Shown piece after piece: positions 36,665 to 45,413 of a stretch of 64,000 nucleotides of DNA. The notes beneath the pieces were generated by a model. That model made no database searches and was not told the DNA's origin. It saw only the letters and a program-made list of their open reading frames with translations. How positions within the stretch are numbered: position 1 is the first letter of the stretch; each line of letters opens with the position of its first letter. The DNA comes from UBA817 sp049889215 (GTDB lineage Bacteria > Margulisbacteria > Marinamargulisbacteria > UBA817): positions 62,001-126,000 of the forward strand of contig JBMHDV010000027.1 of the NCBI GenBank assembly GCA_049889215.1. The letters run 5' to 3'. The position numbers were made by a program, and so were the translations under genes.

Positions 36665-37957
36665 GGATTTGTGTATTTGTTGTTTAAGGTTATCAACAAT
36701 TGTTTTAACATCATCATCACTCAGTAATAATTGCTTAACTTTGTCAATTGCATGCATAACTGTAGTATGGTCTCTTTTTCCAAAGTTCTCTCCAATTTTT
36801 AATAGTGATACATTGGTAACCTCTCGGCATAAGTACATGGCTATTTGTCTTGCAAGTGCAATCTCTTTTGTTCTTACCTTGGATGATAATTCATCAAAGT
36901 TAATATTCAAATGACTCGCGACCATACGTTTAATCTGTGGAATGGTCAGTGGCTTTTTACTATGTTCATTAATTAAGTCTTTTATAATTTTACTTGCTGC
37001 ATTTATATCGATGTTAGAATCAAGGAGGTTAGCATAAGCTGTTATTCGATTCATCGCCCCTTCTAATTCTCGAACATTGTTTGGAAATTGAGACGCGATA
37101 TAGTTAAGTACATCATCTGAAATTGGCGTGTTATTATCTTCAATTTTAGTTCTTAGAATCGCAATTCTTGTTTCTAATTCTGGCGGTTGGATATCAGCTG
37201 TTAGCCCCCAACTAAAACGAGTCTTTAATCGGTCTTGTAATGTGGGAATATCGTTTGGTGGACAATCGGACGTAATTACGATTTGTTTATTTTGCCCATG
37301 AAGCTCATTAAATGTATGAAAAAATTCTTCTTGTGTTGATTCTTTTCCTGCAAGAAATTGAATATCGTCAATAAGCAAAACATCTATACTCCGATATTTA
37401 TTTTTAAATTCACTAGTTGATCTGTTACGAAGGGAGTTAATTAAGTCGTTGGTAAATTTTTCTGATGTAACCAAGCAAACATTCATATTGTTTTTTGATA
37501 TCTCATTAGCTATTGCGTGTAACAAGTGTGTTTTTCCAATGCCCACTGACCCATAGATGAATAAGGGATTGTATGCATTTGCTGGACGCTTCGATACAGC
37601 CTCTGCAGCAGCGTAAGCAAATCTGTTATTGTTACCAACAATAAAGCGATCAAATGTGAATAGAGAATTAAATCGTGATGGCTGCGGAGTTGCTGGCGTG
37701 TTAAACAGTTCCAATTGATTTGTTTCTTTTGTATCCCCATTCTCAGTAACATCAATTTGAACTGCTAAATCCACATATGACTTTATTATTGATAAACATT
37801 TATTTTCAATCCATTGCTTCATATACGGATCTGTAACGACAAGTTTTAAACTATTGTTTTCTTGATCAACTTCAACTGAATTTTTAAATATTTGTAAATT
37901 TGGCTCACTGAGGTCGTTTTTTAAATGATTCAGTAATTCTTCTTTAGTTATTGACAT
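36656..37957 (-). CDS. dnaA: Chromosomal replication initiator DnaA
   Basis: 433 residues from the ATG at 37957. Domain I (residues about 1-85), short linker, AAA+ domain with GSVGIGKTHLLHA and LLIDDIQFL, and domain IV with the DNA-binding signature RDHTTVMHAIDKV. It binds DnaA boxes and unwinds the origin. A TTG at 37969 extends the frame by four codons but would run through a perfect TTATCCACA box, so the ATG is preferred. Autoregulation is likely because boxes flank its promoter. Confidence 0.96.
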   Translation of the reverse strand: MSITKEELLNHLKNDLSEPNLQIFKNSVEVDQENNSLKLVVTDPYMKQWIENKCLSIIKSYVDLAVQIDVTENGDTKETNQLELFNTPATPQPSRFNSLFTFDRFIVGNNNRFAYAAAEAVSKRPANAYNPLFIYGSVGIGKTHLLHAIANEISKNNMNVCLVTSEKFTNDLINSLRNRSTSEFKNKYRSIDVLLIDDIQFLAGKESTQEEFFHTFNELHGQNKQIVITSDCPPNDIPTLQDRLKTRFSWGLTADIQPPELETRIAILRTKIEDNNTPISDDVLNYIASQFPNNVRELEGAMNRITAYANLLDSNIDINAASKIIKDLINEHSKKPLTIPQIKRMVASHLNINFDELSSKVRTKEIALARQIAMYLCREVTNVSLLKIGENFGKRDHTTVMHAIDKVKQLLLSDDDVKTIVDNLKQQIHKSYE

Positions 37958-37959
37958 AG

Positions 37960-38023
37960 TTATCCACAATCTCTATTGGGCATAATATACCTAAAATCTC
38001 TGCTTTCCACAATGTTATCCACA
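37960..38023 (-). promoter_or_regulatory. dnaA promoter flanked by DnaA boxes
   Basis: Two perfect TTATCCACA boxes (37960-37968 and 38015-38023) and a weaker CTTTCCACA (38003-38011) surround a promoter read on the minus strand: TTGTGG (38012-38007), 17 bp, TATATT (37989-37984). The -35 overlaps the weak box, the near box covers the start of dnaA and the far box overlaps the stop of the upstream gene. This fits repression of dnaA by DnaA and may be the second half of a bipartite origin. Confidence 0.78.
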
Positions 38024-38743
38024 TTTTCTCGCGACAACGTAAACACTCGGCGAAATATCGAGTCTTTTAATAAAAAAGTTTAAAAAAAGCTCGAAACTCA
38101 CTAGTAATTTTGCTGGAATATAACGTTTAATTAATTGAATTCTAAACATTCCTAGTTGTCGTTTAGTTACTATTTCAAAGTTATTATTTTTTAAACATTG
38201 AATTACATAACTTGGATCGTAATTAAAAAAGTTTTCTGACAGCTTAGTCATTGGTTCTTTTGCTCTCATTGGATGTTTAAGTTTATTTTTTAAGTGGTAA
38301 TAATTTGGGACATCTAAAATTAATGTTCCGTTTTCTGTTAGTGCTTCATTGTATTTTCGAAATAGCTGATTTAGATCCTGCAAATGGTGTAATGTTCGAA
38401 TGGAGATAATGGCATTTACATTACTTTCTATGTTCAGCTCATATAAGCTTTGTGTGTAAAATTTAAATTTATCATTTGTTTCTCTGTTTTCTTTTGCTTG
38501 TTCAACTAATTGATTTGCATAATCAACTAAGTGGCATTTTTTAAATAGATGTTCATAACTTGGTATTAAGCGTCCAAACCCACAGCCAGCATCTAATATT
38601 TTATCTTTAGTGTCCACAAATTGATTGAGAAGAGTTTCAATTATTTGTGTTTCCAGTAAATGCTCGTATTCTCTATTTTTATTTAACCAAAATTCAGCTT
38701 TATAATCGTAATCCGAATAATCACATATTCCTATTTTTGTCAT
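38015..38743 (-). CDS. Class I SAM-dependent methyltransferase
   Basis: 242 residues. Motif I is ILDAGCGFGRLIPSYE, motif II KCHLVDYANQLVEQAKE and motif IV NAIISIRTLHHLQDLNQLF, as in Rossmann-fold methyltransferases of the UbiE/Methyltransf_11/25 type. A C-terminal part of about 80 residues is specific and unknown. The substrate cannot be inferred. The gene is directly upstream of dnaA; its stop codon lies inside a DnaA box. Confidence 0.78.
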   Translation of the reverse strand: MTKIGICDYSDYDYKAEFWLNKNREYEHLLETQIIETLLNQFVDTKDKILDAGCGFGRLIPSYEHLFKKCHLVDYANQLVEQAKENRETNDKFKFYTQSLYELNIESNVNAIISIRTLHHLQDLNQLFRKYNEALTENGTLILDVPNYYHLKNKLKHPMRAKEPMTKLSENFFNYDPSYVIQCLKNNNFEIVTKRQLGMFRIQLIKRYIPAKLLVSFELFLNFFIKRLDISPSVYVVARKCG

Positions 38744-38824
38744 TGTTTTAAAACTATCATCTCTAGGTACATTTTAAAAGGATTCATTATTCAAGTTCTT
38801 TATTGCCTTTATTTAAACTTCTAT

Positions 38825-38853
38825 TTGCACAATTTATCTAGCCTCATTATCAT
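38825..38853 (+). promoter_or_regulatory. mnmG promoter
   Basis: TTGCAC (38825-38830), 17-bp spacer, TATCAT (38848-38853), 6 nt to the mnmG ATG. No ribosome site; leaderless layout. Confidence 0.72.
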
Positions 38854-38859
38854 AGAGCC

Positions 38860-40695
38860 ATGACAAAACGGTTTGATGTGATTATTGTTGGTTGTGGGCA
38901 TGCGGGAGCTGAAGCGGCTTTAGCAGCAGCAAGAAAAGGTGTTCAAGTTGCTGTTTTTTGTTTAGATTTTTCTAAAGCTGCTAGTATGCCATGTAATCCA
39001 TCCATAGGTGGTTCTGCTAAAGGGCAAATTGTTGGAGAAATTGATGCAATGGGTGGAATTATGGGAGAAGCTGCTGACAACACTTATTTACAAATTAAAT
39101 ATTTAAATCGTTCTCGAGGACCTGCTGTTCATGCTTTAAGAACACAAAATGATAAATATGAATATCCCAAATATGTCCAGAATAAAATTAAAAGTTACAG
39201 CAATATTTCTATTTTTGAATTAGAGATTGTTGATTTTATTCTGAATCAATCCTCTATTAGTGGCGTTGTATCATCGCATGGGGAACAGTTTTATGCATCT
39301 TCCGTAGTAGTTACTACTGGAACCTACTTAAAGGGGCTAACTCATATTGGCTTATCAAATAAGTCTGAGGGTCGAATGGGTGAACCTCCTTCTAATTTTT
39401 TATCAAGTAGTCTCGAGAAATTAGGTTTTAAATTAGGTCGCTTAAAAACAGGAACAACACCTAGGGTTTGTTCAACAACAATTGATACTTCCAAAATGGT
39501 GCGTCAGCCTGGGGATCAAGAAAACTTACATTTTTCATTCAGAACGTCTAATTTTGATCGGATCAGTCATCAGGTTGATTGTTACCTCACCAATACCAAT
39601 ACTAAGGTCCATGAAATAATTTCAGCTAACTTGGATCGTTCGCCAATGTATGCTGGGCTTATTGAGGGAATTGGCCCTCGTTATTGTCCTTCTTTAGAGG
39701 ACAAGGTTGTTAGATTTAAAGATAAACAATCTCACCATTTGTTTATTGAGCCAGAAAGCGAATCAACAACTGAGATCTACATACAAGGCTTTAATACTTC
39801 CCTTCCTGAAGATGTCCAGCGCCAAATACTCGACGAAATTCCAGGATTAGAAAATTCAAAAATTCTAAAACCCGGTTATGCTGTTGAATATGATTTTGTT
39901 TTTCCCAATCAATTATATCCAACGCTTGAATCGAAACCTGTATCCGGTTTGTTTTTTGCAGGTCAAATAAATGGAACATCTGGTTACGAGGAGGCAGCTG
40001 CCCAGGGATTGGTTGCTGGTATGAATGCAGCCAATGTTTCCGCTGGTAAACCAACACATATTGTTTCACGTGAAACATCTTATATTGGTACCTTGATCGA
40101 TGACTTGACCTCAAAAAATATTATTGATGAGCCCTACAGGATGATGACTGCTCGCTCAGAGTTTAGATTATTATTGCGTCAGGACAATGCGTTATTTCGA
40201 TTATCTGAGTTTGCTTATGATCAAGGTTTATTATCCACCAACGATATTCAGCATATTCGCCATTTAGATCAAGATCGAAAGAATTGTATTGCTTTTTGTA
40301 AGAAGCGTTCAATATCAAAAGAGTTAGCTGCAGATTTTTCTATTGAAAGAGCACCGTATAGCTCTGTTATCAAGCGTCCAGATATAAACCATGAGGCGAT
40401 TATTAGTGAGCTTGCGAGTACTTTTTCACGTGAAACTGTAGAGCGTGCATGTGTTGAAATTAAATATGAGGGGTATATAAAGCGCCAGGAAAGGCAAGTA
40501 TTCAAATTGAAAGAAATGGATGATTTTATGTTGTCTTCATCATTAAATTATTCTTCGATTAATGGCTTAAGATCCGAAAGTATTGCAAAGCTTTCCCATC
40601 ATCGTCCTGCCACAATACTTGAGGCAAAAAAAATTGCTGGGATAAATCCTGCTGATTTAATGATATTATTGGCACATGTTCGATCCAAAAGTTAA
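38860..40695 (+). CDS. mnmG: tRNA uridine-34 5-carboxymethylaminomethyl synthesis enzyme MnmG
   Basis: 611 residues. FAD fold IIVGCGHAGAEAALAAARKG at the N-terminus, MPCNPSIGGSAKGQIVGEIDAMGG, NGTSGYEEAAAQGL and a C-terminal helical tRNA-binding domain. With MnmE it modifies wobble uridines. The gene carries a perfect parS site at 40062-40077 and a near-parS at 40432-40447. rsmG overlaps its end by 20 nt. First gene of the right arm, on the predicted leading strand. Confidence 0.96.
   Translation: MTKRFDVIIVGCGHAGAEAALAAARKGVQVAVFCLDFSKAASMPCNPSIGGSAKGQIVGEIDAMGGIMGEAADNTYLQIKYLNRSRGPAVHALRTQNDKYEYPKYVQNKIKSYSNISIFELEIVDFILNQSSISGVVSSHGEQFYASSVVVTTGTYLKGLTHIGLSNKSEGRMGEPPSNFLSSSLEKLGFKLGRLKTGTTPRVCSTTIDTSKMVRQPGDQENLHFSFRTSNFDRISHQVDCYLTNTNTKVHEIISANLDRSPMYAGLIEGIGPRYCPSLEDKVVRFKDKQSHHLFIEPESESTTEIYIQGFNTSLPEDVQRQILDEIPGLENSKILKPGYAVEYDFVFPNQLYPTLESKPVSGLFFAGQINGTSGYEEAAAQGLVAGMNAANVSAGKPTHIVSRETSYIGTLIDDLTSKNIIDEPYRMMTARSEFRLLLRQDNALFRLSEFAYDQGLLSTNDIQHIRHLDQDRKNCIAFCKKRSISKELAADFSIERAPYSSVIKRPDINHEAIISELASTFSRETVERACVEIKYEGYIKRQERQVFKLKEMDDFMLSSSLNYSSINGLRSESIAKLSHHRPATILEAKKIAGINPADLMILLAHVRSKS
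40062..40077. promoter_or_regulatory. parS centromere site (in mnmG)
   Basis: Exact 16-bp palindrome TGTTTCACGTGAAACA, the canonical ParB-binding site. It is read as VSRET in the coding frame. Confidence 0.93.
40432..40447. promoter_or_regulatory. Near-parS site (in mnmG)
   Basis: TTTTTCACGTGAAACT matches 14 of 16 parS positions; the central TTTCACGTGAAAC is intact. It again encodes SRET. Probably a weaker ParB site. Confidence 0.6.
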
Positions 40696-41275
40696 TCAAT
40701 ACATCCAATTATTAAAAGAATTTAATGAAACTACAAATATTTACTCTAAACGTAGTTATGGTCAGTTGCACTATCATGTGCAAGATTCTATTAATATAGC
40801 CGAGCAAATTTCAAATTCGAAAATTCATGTTGATTTAGGCTCTGGGTCAGGATTGCCAGGAATTGTATTGTCCATTATGTCGAACGTTGAGGTAATTTGT
40901 ATTGAATCAAAAGAAAGAAAGAGGGAGTTTTTAGAGTATGCTAAATCTTCGCTAGAATTAGATAATTTGCATATTTACAATGGAGATGTCCAGAGCTTTA
41001 CAAAAAACTACTCAGGGGGCAAAATCACGTCTTTTTCAGCAAAAGCGTTTGCTAAGCCTCCTAAACTATTGATGTATTTATCGATGTTTCGTCCTCATCA
41101 ATACAGATCAAATGCACTTTGTTGGGTACCAATTTCTGCTAGGCAAAAAGATGTCTTGCAGTCATTTGACTCCATTCAAACAATTCGTGCCGATGAGGAT
41201 TTCTTTTATTTTAAGATTCGGATGGATTCATTTCGATCATACAAAGCTGATCTAAAAAATCAATATAATCTTTAA
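40676..41275 (+). CDS. rsmG: 16S rRNA (guanine-527-N7)-methyltransferase RsmG
   Basis: 199 residues. HVDLGSGSGLPGIVLSI is the SAM motif, preceded by NIYSKRSYGQLHYHVQDSI, which is typical of RsmG/GidB. It methylates G527 of 16S rRNA. Translation is coupled to mnmG by a 20-nt overlap. Its last 22 codons overlap the 3' end of parB in convergent orientation (65 nt), an unusually long coding overlap. Confidence 0.93.
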   Translation: MFDPKVNQYIQLLKEFNETTNIYSKRSYGQLHYHVQDSINIAEQISNSKIHVDLGSGSGLPGIVLSIMSNVEVICIESKERKREFLEYAKSSLELDNLHIYNGDVQSFTKNYSGGKITSFSAKAFAKPPKLLMYLSMFRPHQYRSNALCWVPISARQKDVLQSFDSIQTIRADEDFFYFKIRMDSFRSYKADLKNQYNL

Positions 41276-42071
41276 ATCGGTCATAGCTTAATGTGACAGT
41301 TAATTGATTCTTTCTGTGTTTAATGTGGACTGGGGTTTGAAGTTTTTCTGATAGTCGTTCGATGTAATTGTCAAATAATTGAAGTTGTTTTGGCTTTTCT
41401 TTCACTTTTTTATTTTCTTTGGACAATTTCTCGGCCTGTCTGACCGAAAGTTTTTTATCTATAATTGTTTTAGCTAGAGATAGGCATTTTTCTGGATCTG
41501 AGGCAAAGTCGATAAGTGTTCTTGCATGCCCCTCAGATAATTCATTGGTCAAAATCATATCCTGAACATCTACCGGTAGTTTTAGCAATCTTAAAATATT
41601 TGCAATACTTGATCTTGACCTAGAAAAGAGTTCACCAAGTGTTTCTTGTGTATAGTTGAAATCATCGATAAGTTGCTTTAGTGATCTGGCAACTTCTATA
41701 ATGGTTAAATTCTCCCTATCGATATTTTCTACTAAGGCAATTTCACAGGATTCTTTATCGCTGATATTTTTAATAATTGCTGGAATGGTGGCTGCTCGAT
41801 TTATTTTACACGCTTCAAGGCGTCGTTCACCTACAACAAGTTCATAGCCATTATCAGTTTGCCGCACTAGAACGGGTTGAGTTAAACCATGTTGTTGAAT
41901 AGAAAGTGCGAGCTCGTTAAGTGCCTGTTGGTCAAAAATCTGACGCGGCTGAAATGGGTTCGGTGATATCTCATCGATTGGAATTTGCTCAATACTTAAT
42001 TGAGTATTTGGGATTACATTTGGGATAAGAGCGTCAAGCCCTTTCCCTAATCGGTTGTGTTGTGTTGGCAC
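41211..42071 (-). CDS. parB: Chromosome-partitioning protein ParB
   Basis: 286 residues. RLGKGLDALIP at the N-terminus, the CTP-binding ParB/Srx domain with NPFQPR and GERRLEA, and a helix-turn-helix (YTQETLGELFSRSRSSIANILRLLKL). It spreads from parS as a CTP-gated clamp. The start overlaps the parA stop by 38 nt; the 3' end overlaps convergent rsmG by 65 nt. Confidence 0.95.
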   Translation of the reverse strand: MPTQHNRLGKGLDALIPNVIPNTQLSIEQIPIDEISPNPFQPRQIFDQQALNELALSIQQHGLTQPVLVRQTDNGYELVVGERRLEACKINRAATIPAIIKNISDKESCEIALVENIDRENLTIIEVARSLKQLIDDFNYTQETLGELFSRSRSSIANILRLLKLPVDVQDMILTNELSEGHARTLIDFASDPEKCLSLAKTIIDKKLSVRQAEKLSKENKKVKEKPKQLQLFDNYIERLSEKLQTPVHIKHRKNQLTVTLSYDRFKDYIDFLDQLCMIEMNPSES

Positions 42072-42828
42072 GTTCTAAAACCTCCTTGGTTAATTGATAA
42101 TATGCTATAGAGCCAGATGATTTTGGCTCATATAGTGCGATGGGAAGTCCAAAGCTTGGGGCTTCAGCCAATCGAATATTTCTAGGTATTATTGTATCAA
42201 AAATTAAATCTTGAAAATGATTTTTTGCATTTTGAACGACTTGTCGATTAAGTGAGGTCCGTCGATCAAACATTGTAAGGGCAATTCCTAGTATATTTAG
42301 TTTTGGATTTAATCGATCTTTGATTAACTGCACTGTTGAGAGGAGTTTTGCTAATCCTTCAAGTGCAAAATATTCACATTGTACAGGAATAATTAGGTGA
42401 TCCGTAAAAGAGAAGGCATTTAATGTTAAAAGGCTCAATGAGGGTGGGCAATCAATAATAATAAAATCGTAGCTATCACTAATGGGTGAGAGTCGTTTCT
42501 TCAAAATTGTTTCACGTGAAACAGTGTTTGATAGCTCAACCTCTGCGCCAGCTAGGTGTGTAGATGATGGGAGTAAGTGTAGGTTTTGAAAGGGGGTTGG
42601 GTAGATACAATCTTCTACAGCTTCGTCATTTGAAATTACGTCGTAAATAGAATGATGAATTTGATCGATATTAATACCAATGCCTGATGTTGCATTGGCT
42701 TGAGGATCTAGGTCGATAAGTAGTGTCCGATAGCCAAATTCACTAATGTACAAGGCTATATTTACAGCGGATGTGGTTTTTCCTACACCACCTTTTTGAT
42801 TAGAAATCGAAATAACCGACGCTGACAT
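42034..42828 (-). CDS. parA: Chromosome-partitioning ATPase ParA (Soj)
   Basis: 264 residues from the ATG at 42828 (MSASVISISNQKGGVGKTTSAVN). Deviant Walker A KGGVGKTT, LLIDLDPQANATSG and IIIDCPPSLSLLT are present. It segregates ParB-bound origins. The upstream in-frame start at 42876 would add 16 residues without conservation. A perfect parS lies inside the gene. Divergent from clpC. Confidence 0.95.
   Translation of the reverse strand: MSASVISISNQKGGVGKTTSAVNIALYISEFGYRTLLIDLDPQANATSGIGINIDQIHHSIYDVISNDEAVEDCIYPTPFQNLHLLPSSTHLAGAEVELSNTVSRETILKKRLSPISDSYDFIIIDCPPSLSLLTLNAFSFTDHLIIPVQCEYFALEGLAKLLSTVQLIKDRLNPKLNILGIALTMFDRRTSLNRQVVQNAKNHFQDLIFDTIIPRNIRLAEAPSFGLPIALYEPKSSGSIAYYQLTKEVLERANTTQPIRERA
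42508..42523. promoter_or_regulatory. parS centromere site (in parA)
   Basis: Exact TGTTTCACGTGAAACA palindrome, encoding part of NTVSRETI in parA. Confidence 0.93.
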
Positions 42829-42879
42829 ACTTAAAAAAATACAAGAAAATTTTAAATTAGGAAATAAATTAATCAAAAC

Positions 42880-42908
42880 TTGTGGTCGACTGTTAAATTT
42901 AATAAGAT
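42880..42908 (+). promoter_or_regulatory. Probable clpC promoter
   Basis: TTGTGG (42880-42885), 17-bp spacer, TAAGAT (42903-42908). The leader to the ATG at 42939 is about 24 nt and contains AAGGGAG. Confidence 0.45.
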
Positions 42909-42938
42909 AAAAATAAGCATTTTATAAGGGAGAAATTA

Positions 42939-45413
42939 ATGTTTTCTAGATTTACTGAAAAAGCAATACAGGCAATTATGGTTGCTCAAGAAGAGGCAAA
43001 GCGATTCAATCATTCATATGTTGGAACAGAGCATATCTTACTGGGAATTATTCACGATGAAGAAAATATCGTTGTAAAGGCATTGGTTAGCCTGGATATC
43101 GAAATTAATGAAATAAAAAAACTTGTTGAAGAACGACTAGATCTAAATCAAACTGGTGAATCTAGCCCAAATATTCCGTTTACTCAACAGGCAAAACAGA
43201 TACTTTCAAACGCTTGGGATGAGGCAAGAAAGTTGGGACATAATTATGTAAACGTAGAGCATTTATTCTTATCTATTTTTAGAGACCCAACCAATATTGC
43301 TGCCAAAGTCCTGCAAGAATTGGGGATTAAAAGTTCAAAATTTAAAGAAGCATTATTCATGGCTCTTGGAAAACGCGTAGAGTCCACACGTCAGTCATCA
43401 TCAACGGTTCCAACACCAACGCTAGACTTGTTTGGACGAGATTTAACAGCGCTAGCTAAAGAAAATAAATTAGATCCAGTTGTTGGGCGCGTTAAAGAAT
43501 TAGAGCGGGTCATTCAAATTTTATCAAGAAGAACTAAAAATAATCCTGTTCTAACAGGAGAGCCTGGTGTTGGTAAAACAGCTGTTGTTGAAGGCTTAGC
43601 ACAAATTCTTCATTTAAAAAGTACGCCTGAAAAACTTAGAGATAAACGTTTGATCACCTTAGATTTAGGCCTTTTGGTTGCTGGAACAAAATATAGAGGA
43701 GAATTTGAAGACAGAGTAAAAAAAATAATGGAAGAAGTTCGAAAATCAAATAATGTAATCTTATTTATTGACGAATTACACACAATTATTGGTACAGGGA
43801 GTTCTGAAGGAAGCTTGGATGCGGCAAATTTATTTAAGCCAGCACTTGCTCGAGGTGAGCTTCAATGCATTGGTGCTACAACGCTTGATGAATATCGTAA
43901 GCATATTGAGGGCGATGGCGCATTAGAAAGACGTTTTCAATCCGTATTGGTTGAAGAGCCATCGAAAGATGAAACACTTGAGATTCTTAAGGGGATCAAA
44001 TCACGTTATGAAGAATTTCATGATGTTGTTATCACTGAAGATGCATTGTTAGAGGCTGTAGAAATGTCATCTCGCTTTATCACAGATCGACAATTACCAG
44101 ATAAAGCAGTTGATATTATTGATGAAGCTGCATCAAAGGTAATGCTTGAATCATCAAAATTATCCAAAGATTCTTTACAGGTATTTAAAGACTTAGAAAT
44201 TGTAAATTCGGAACTTGATTTAGCCAATAAAAAAGATGATTCCAACCAAGCCATGACATTAAAAGAACGTCAGAAACAACTTCTATCGAATGCAGGAAAA
44301 ATGTCAGATTTGGAAAAGCGCTATGCAGCAAAAATAGTTGATGCACAAATAGTTGCTGAGGTAGTGGCCATGTGGACGGGTATTCCGGTAACAAAAATTA
44401 CTCAAGAAGAATCTGAAAAGCTACTAAAGATGGATCAGGATTTAACTAAAAAAATTATTGGTCAAGAAGAAGCTGTAAAAGCTGTTGTTAGAGCTGTAAA
44501 AAGGTCAAAAGTTGGACTAAAAAATCCAAAACGTCCAACCGGATCATTTCTTTTCTTGGGCCCAACTGGGGTTGGTAAGTCTGAGCTTGCTAAGCAAATG
44601 GCAATTAATTTATTCGGAAAAGCAGATGCAATGATACGAATTGATATGTCTGAGTACATGGAGAAGCATACTGTTAGTCGTCTTATCGGGTCACCACCTG
44701 GGTATGTTGGGTATGATGATGGCGGGCAATTAACCGAGCCAGTTCGTCAAAAACCATATTCAATTGTTTTATTTGATGAGATTGAAAAGGCATCACCTGA
44801 TGTATTGAATATCTTATTACAGATATTAGAGGATGGGCATGTAACGGATTCTAATGGTCGTACCGTTGACTTTAAAAACACGATTATTATCATGACATCG
44901 AACGTAGGTGCGAAATATATTCAAAAAACAACATCTCTTGGATTTCAAACCGTATCAGAAGACGAGGCAAACTATAGCAACATGAAAGAAAAATTAAAAG
45001 ATGAAGTTGCACGAGAGTTTCGTCCAGAGTTTATCAATAGAATCGACGATGTTGTGATATTTAAGCAACTTGGTGAAGACATTATGATCCAAATTACAGA
45101 AATATTAGTCGACGAGCTATCAGACCGGTTAAAAGAAAAGAATATTCGACTAAAAATTGATAAAAAAGTGGTTCAATTGGTCACTGAAAAGGGAACGAAC
45201 GTACGAATGGGTGCACGTCCATTGCGTCGATCCTTGCAAGAACATGTCGAAGATCCGATGGCGGATGCATTGTTAAAGCGTAATTTAAGGCGCGATGTTT
45301 CGATAAGCTGCACGTTAGTCAAAGGAAAAGTGTCATTTAATATTAGGCAATTAAAACAAAAGCCTAAGGAAGATAATATTCTATCATCCAAAGAACTAAT
45401 TAATGCCTTCTAA
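42939..45413 (+). CDS. clpC: ATP-dependent Clp protease ATPase subunit ClpC
   Basis: 824 residues. Two Clp N-repeats (MFSRFTEKAIQAIMVAQEEA, FTQQAKQILSNAWDEA), AAA-1 with GEPGVGKT, a short middle coiled coil around residues 410-450, AAA-2 with GPTGVGKS, and a TSLGFQT loop in place of the ClpP-docking LGF. This is a ClpC-type unfoldase feeding ClpP. ribosome site AAGGGAG. radA overlaps its end by 11 nt, an order also seen in Gram-positives. Confidence 0.94.
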   Translation: MFSRFTEKAIQAIMVAQEEAKRFNHSYVGTEHILLGIIHDEENIVVKALVSLDIEINEIKKLVEERLDLNQTGESSPNIPFTQQAKQILSNAWDEARKLGHNYVNVEHLFLSIFRDPTNIAAKVLQELGIKSSKFKEALFMALGKRVESTRQSSSTVPTPTLDLFGRDLTALAKENKLDPVVGRVKELERVIQILSRRTKNNPVLTGEPGVGKTAVVEGLAQILHLKSTPEKLRDKRLITLDLGLLVAGTKYRGEFEDRVKKIMEEVRKSNNVILFIDELHTIIGTGSSEGSLDAANLFKPALARGELQCIGATTLDEYRKHIEGDGALERRFQSVLVEEPSKDETLEILKGIKSRYEEFHDVVITEDALLEAVEMSSRFITDRQLPDKAVDIIDEAASKVMLESSKLSKDSLQVFKDLEIVNSELDLANKKDDSNQAMTLKERQKQLLSNAGKMSDLEKRYAAKIVDAQIVAEVVAMWTGIPVTKITQEESEKLLKMDQDLTKKIIGQEEAVKAVVRAVKRSKVGLKNPKRPTGSFLFLGPTGVGKSELAKQMAINLFGKADAMIRIDMSEYMEKHTVSRLIGSPPGYVGYDDGGQLTEPVRQKPYSIVLFDEIEKASPDVLNILLQILEDGHVTDSNGRTVDFKNTIIIMTSNVGAKYIQKTTSLGFQTVSEDEANYSNMKEKLKDEVAREFRPEFINRIDDVVIFKQLGEDIMIQITEILVDELSDRLKEKNIRLKIDKKVVQLVTEKGTNVRMGARPLRRSLQEHVEDPMADALLKRNLRRDVSISCTLVKGKVSFNIRQLKQKPKEDNILSSKELINAF

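Noticed and set aside
39791..40114. 107-residue minus-strand frame
   Set aside because: Antisense of conserved mnmG; no ribosome site or motif.
42829..42876. Longer N-terminus of ParA
   Set aside because: The 16 extra residues are not part of the ParA family and the conserved start MSASVISISNQKGG fits the usual length.
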